Both the position numbers and the translations under genes were made by a program. From Streptomyces sp. CB01249 (GTDB lineage: Bacteria > Actinomycetota > Actinomycetes > Streptomycetales > Streptomycetaceae), in contig NZ_LISW01000001.1 of the NCBI RefSeq assembly GCF_001905735.1, forward strand, positions 926,603 to 990,602: 64,000 nucleotides of DNA. Reading direction: 5' to 3'. Below the pieces are notes generated by a model that had not been told where the DNA came from, searched no databases, and was given only the letters and a program-made list of their open reading frames with translations. The number at the start of each line of letters is the position of its first letter. Within the stretch, counting starts at the first letter, position 1. This document shows, one piece after another, positions 61,607 through 64,000 of the stretch.

Positions 61607-62109
61607 CCGACGACATCGTCGCCTCGGTGGTCCGGCAGTGGCAGGCCGTGAACCCGGAACTCGACACCGGGCCCATGGAGCTCATCGGCCGGATCAACCG
61701 CTGCTCCGCGCTGCTCCAGCAGGCCGAGGACGCCCCGCTGCGGGCGGCCGGGCTGACCCGCCCGGAGTTCGACCTCCTCGGGGCCGTACGCCGTACCGAC
61801 CGCGAACTGACCCCCGGCGAACTGGCCCGGGAGACCTTCTCCTCCGGTGCCGCCGTCACCAAACGGCTGCGCGTCCTCCAGGAGCGCGGCCTGATCGCCC
61901 GGCGCGGCGACGAGCGCGACCGCAGGGTCGCCTACGTCCGCCTCACCGACGAGGGCCGCGACCTGGTCGACGGGCTGCTGCCCCGGCAGCTGGCGTACGA
62001 ACGCGCGGTGCTCTCCGGCCTCGACCCCGAGTCCCGCGACCGGCTGAGCGCCCAGCTCAGCGAGCTGCTCGTACAGCTGGAGGGCCGCATCGGCGGCGCC
62101 CGTCGCTAG
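61603..62109 (+). CDS. MarR-family transcriptional regulator
   Basis: 168 aa from GTG overlapping the FUSC stop. The winged helix is clear: LTRPEFDLLGAVRRTD, LTPGELARETFSSGAAVTKRLRVLQERGLIARRGDERDRRVAYVRLTDEGRDLVD. An N-terminal dimerisation helix precedes it. In MarR-transporter operons the regulator normally represses its own unit and is released by the exported compound. The inverted repeat at 59898-59926 is the best candidate for its operator. Confidence 0.93.
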   Translation: MTDDIVASVVRQWQAVNPELDTGPMELIGRINRCSALLQQAEDAPLRAAGLTRPEFDLLGAVRRTDRELTPGELARETFSSGAAVTKRLRVLQERGLIARRGDERDRRVAYVRLTDEGRDLVDGLLPRQLAYERAVLSGLDPESRDRLSAQLSELLVQLEGRIGGARR

Positions 62110-62416
62110 GCATCACCCATACGAGCACCTTCGTTCATATGTGCCCCTGCATGGCTTCGCGGGGCGATTCTTCCTCATTCCTCCGCCCCGTCACTCCCCG
62201 CACACGCCTGAAGGCGGTGCGTGCAAAAACTCGTGAGCGTACTACCGCGGGAGCGCTCGCGCAGGGGGTTGGAGGAATGTGCGAAAGCGCTGATTCGATC
62301 TGACTAAGCTCACGCGCAGTGAAGCCGAGTTGAGATGAATTCGCGCGCTTGTTCTCTATGTTCAGGCAAGCGCCGAATCTCCGGAATACATCCCGAATCA
62401 ACCGCCAGAGGTTCAG
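62110..62416 (+). promoter_or_regulatory. Intergenic region before the CvnA-like gene
   Basis: 307 bases with no convincing gene. A weak hairpin (CGGGGCG at 62160-62166 with CGCCCCG at 62184-62190) could end the MarR transcript. From about 62280 on the sequence is lower in GC than the flanking genes and probably holds the CvnA promoter; no clear -35/-10 pair stands out. A minus-strand open frame here (62135-62401) has poor coding character and is not called. Confidence 0.4.
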
Positions 62417-64000
62417 ATGGCCCGTGTTGAATCACCGCCGGCCGGCAGGGAAGCCCCCGTCGCCCGCGCCCTGTTGCTTCCCGTCGTCCTGATGGCGGGA
62501 GCAACCGCCGCCGCGGCGGCGCTGGTTGCCGAGCCCGCGCGGATACCAGTCGTCTGGTGCGGAGCATTCGCCACCGTCGTGGTCGCCACGCTCGCCGTGG
62601 AGATCGCGCGGCGCGGCCGGACGATCCGCCGCCGCAACGCCGAGTACCAACAGCGCGTCACCGCCCTGGAACGGCGCATCGCCGACCACGACGAAGAGAC
62701 CGTCCGCATCAGCAAGGAGCTGCTGCCGTCCGCGATCCACCGTCTGCGCGTGGGCAATTCGCCCGACGAGGTGCTGCGCGACGTGGTGGACTCCGACCCG
62801 GTCTACCGCCACCTGCCCGACTCCCAGCGCTCCCTCGTCTACACGGTGCTCGACATCATCGACAACGAGGAGGCGACCCGGGACTCCGCGCAGCGCGCCT
62901 TCGTCAACGTCGCCCGCCGCGTCCAGGCGATCGTCCACCGCCAGGCCAGTGAGCTGCGGGAGATGGAGGAGCACCACGGGCGCAACCCCGACGTCTTCGA
63001 CGACCTGCTCCGCATCGACCACGGCACCGCCCTGATCGGCCGCCTCGCCGACTCCATCGCGGTCCTCGGCGGCGCCCGCCCCAGCCGCCAGTGGCCCAAG
63101 CCCGTACCGCTGTTCAGCGTGTTGCGCGGTGCCATGTCGCGCATCCTGGAGTACCCGCGCATCGATCTGCACTCGATCGCCAAGGTCGCCATCATCGGCA
63201 CCGCGGTCGAACCGCTCATCCACGCCTGCGCCGAACTCCTCGACAACGCCACCCGCTACTCGCCGCCGCAGACCCGGGTGCACGTCACCGCGGTCGAGGT
63301 GCAGACCGGCATCGCCATCGAGATCGAGGACGGCGGAGTCAGCCTCAGCGAGGAGGCCCGCGCCCGCGCCGAGAACATGCTCGCCAGGGCCCAGGCCGGG
63401 TCCAGCATGAACGACCTCGGAGAGTCCCCGCGCCTCGGCATGGCCGTCGTCGGCCGCCTCGCCCGGATGTACGACCTCCAGGTCTCGCTGCGCCAGTCCG
63501 CGTACGGCGGCGTGCGCGCCGTGCTCATCGTGCCCCGCGCCATGATCACCACCGGCCCGGCCCCCGGCATCGCCCACGGCATCGGCGCCACCTCGCGGCC
63601 CACCAGCGACATCGACCTCGCCGACATGAAGCACGTCGTGCCGCCCCGCGGCAAGCGCCGCAAGCCCAGCCCCGTCGCCGCGCGCCCGGCGACCGGCCCG
63701 GTGGTCTCCGAGCCCCGCCCGGCCGCCCCGCCCACCCCGGCCGTAGCCATGCAGGACGACGTGCCCATCGTGACCGAGTGGACCTCCGGCGGACTCCCGC
63801 AGCGCCGCAGCCGCGGCCGCGCCCCGCTCGGCTCGCACAACCTCCCCGCACAGGCCGCCGACCCCACCGCCGGCCGCACCAACGGCCACGGCCACAGCTA
63901 CGGCCAGGACAACAGCAAGGAACCGCCCCCCGGTATCTGGCTGGAGGCGTTCACCAAGGCCGCCAACGGCGTGCCCCAGGAGCCCAGGGCGGACGAAGAC
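62417..64000 (+). CDS. cvnA: CvnA-like sensor histidine kinase-type protein (3' end outside window)
   Basis: 528 codons seen, with no stop before the window edge. Two membrane segments lie at about 15-35 and 42-62 (PVVLMAGATAAAAALVAEPARIPVVWCGAFATVVVATLAVE). A helical region (YQQRVTALERRIADHDEETVRISKELLPSAIHRLR) and a dimerisation region (VARRVQAIVHRQASELREMEEHHGRNPDVFDDLLRIDHGTA, with His candidates) follow. The GHKL ATPase has ACAELLDNATRYSPP, IEIEDGG and SPRLGMAVVGRLARMY. A Pro/Arg-rich tail follows. This layout is the CvnA member of Streptomyces conservons (CvnA-roadblock CvnB-DUF742 CvnC-GTPase CvnD). The remaining genes would lie downstream of the window. Confidence 0.88.
   Translation, partial: MARVESPPAGREAPVARALLLPVVLMAGATAAAAALVAEPARIPVVWCGAFATVVVATLAVEIARRGRTIRRRNAEYQQRVTALERRIADHDEETVRISKELLPSAIHRLRVGNSPDEVLRDVVDSDPVYRHLPDSQRSLVYTVLDIIDNEEATRDSAQRAFVNVARRVQAIVHRQASELREMEEHHGRNPDVFDDLLRIDHGTALIGRLADSIAVLGGARPSRQWPKPVPLFSVLRGAMSRILEYPRIDLHSIAKVAIIGTAVEPLIHACAELLDNATRYSPPQTRVHVTAVEVQTGIAIEIEDGGVSLSEEARARAENMLARAQAGSSMNDLGESPRLGMAVVGRLARMYDLQVSLRQSAYGGVRAVLIVPRAMITTGPAPGIAHGIGATSRPTSDIDLADMKHVVPPRGKRRKPSPVAARPATGPVVSEPRPAAPPTPAVAMQDDVPIVTEWTSGGLPQRRSRGRAPLGSHNLPAQAADPTAGRTNGHGHSYGQDNSKEPPPGIWLEAFTKAANGVPQEPRADED

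Noticed and set aside
62135..62401. Minus-strand 88-codon open frame upstream of cvnA
   Set aside because: It covers the promoter region, has no ribosome site, mixed base composition and no similarity that I recognise.

Overview
The window is chromosomal DNA from a high-GC actinobacterium, almost certainly Streptomyces. GC is very high, GTG starts are frequent, and neighbouring genes often overlap as ATGA or GTGA. Typical Streptomyces families are present: a CYP157/CYP154-like P450 pair, a conservon-type CvnA sensor, a class F sortase with its surface protein, DUF2254, and DUF305/DUF3105. About 41 protein genes and one tRNA can be supported. There is no insertion sequence, prophage, CRISPR array or rRNA.

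Bases 1-13.8 kb hold sugar/cyclitol genes. They begin with the 3' end of a Gfo/Idh/MocA oxidoreductase, a TIM-barrel isomerase, and a secreted five-domain protein (sugar dehydrogenase, PKD, CBM6, ThuA, DUF1080). A tightly packed run follows: a myo-inositol-phosphate-synthase-like cyclase, a UbiA prenyltransferase, a TIM-barrel isomerase, EboA, an EboB-like TatD hydrolase, EboE, and an EboF-like phosphodiesterase. A Tat-exported TIM-barrel protein with a His-rich mature N terminus closes the run. This is a version of the ebo (metabolite traffic) cluster in which the usual EboD sugar-phosphate cyclase appears to be replaced by an inositol-phosphate-synthase homologue. I rate it the most interesting system here.

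Bases 13.8-31.6 kb are mixed. They contain a DUF2254 membrane protein, tRNA-Leu(GAG), a TrmH-type rRNA/tRNA methyltransferase, and a class F sortase with a small surface protein and a two-component system. The sensor loop shares a Pro/Ser motif with the surface protein. Next come an EccA-like AAA+ ATPase, an orphan N6-adenine methylase of the Eco57I/PglX type, a membrane HhH protein whose 3' end overlaps the methylase, a Tat-exported phospholipase C with a PHO-box-like promoter, and two overlapping P450s. The first P450 has lost the ExxR arginine.

Bases 31.7-47.2 kb form a xyloglucan utilisation locus. A LacI regulator is followed, convergently, by a six-gene minus-strand operon (binding protein, two permeases, GH42, GH95, secreted GH12). 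GH3 and GH31 genes diverge from it. Near-identical palindromes (TCGAAGCGCTTCGA) lie at the LacI promoter and in the divergent promoter region, which marks a local regulon. The xylose genes xylB, xylA and a ROK regulator at 52.7-56.9 kb would use the xylose released by the GH31 enzyme.

Bases 47.2-64 kb contain a DUF4232 protein, a TetR regulator with an SGNH hydrolase, a GNAT protein, a VWA/membrane protein pair, the xyl genes, a DUF3105/DUF305 pair, a scramblase-like protein, a FUSC exporter with its MarR regulator, and the start of a CvnA-like sensor kinase cut by the window edge.
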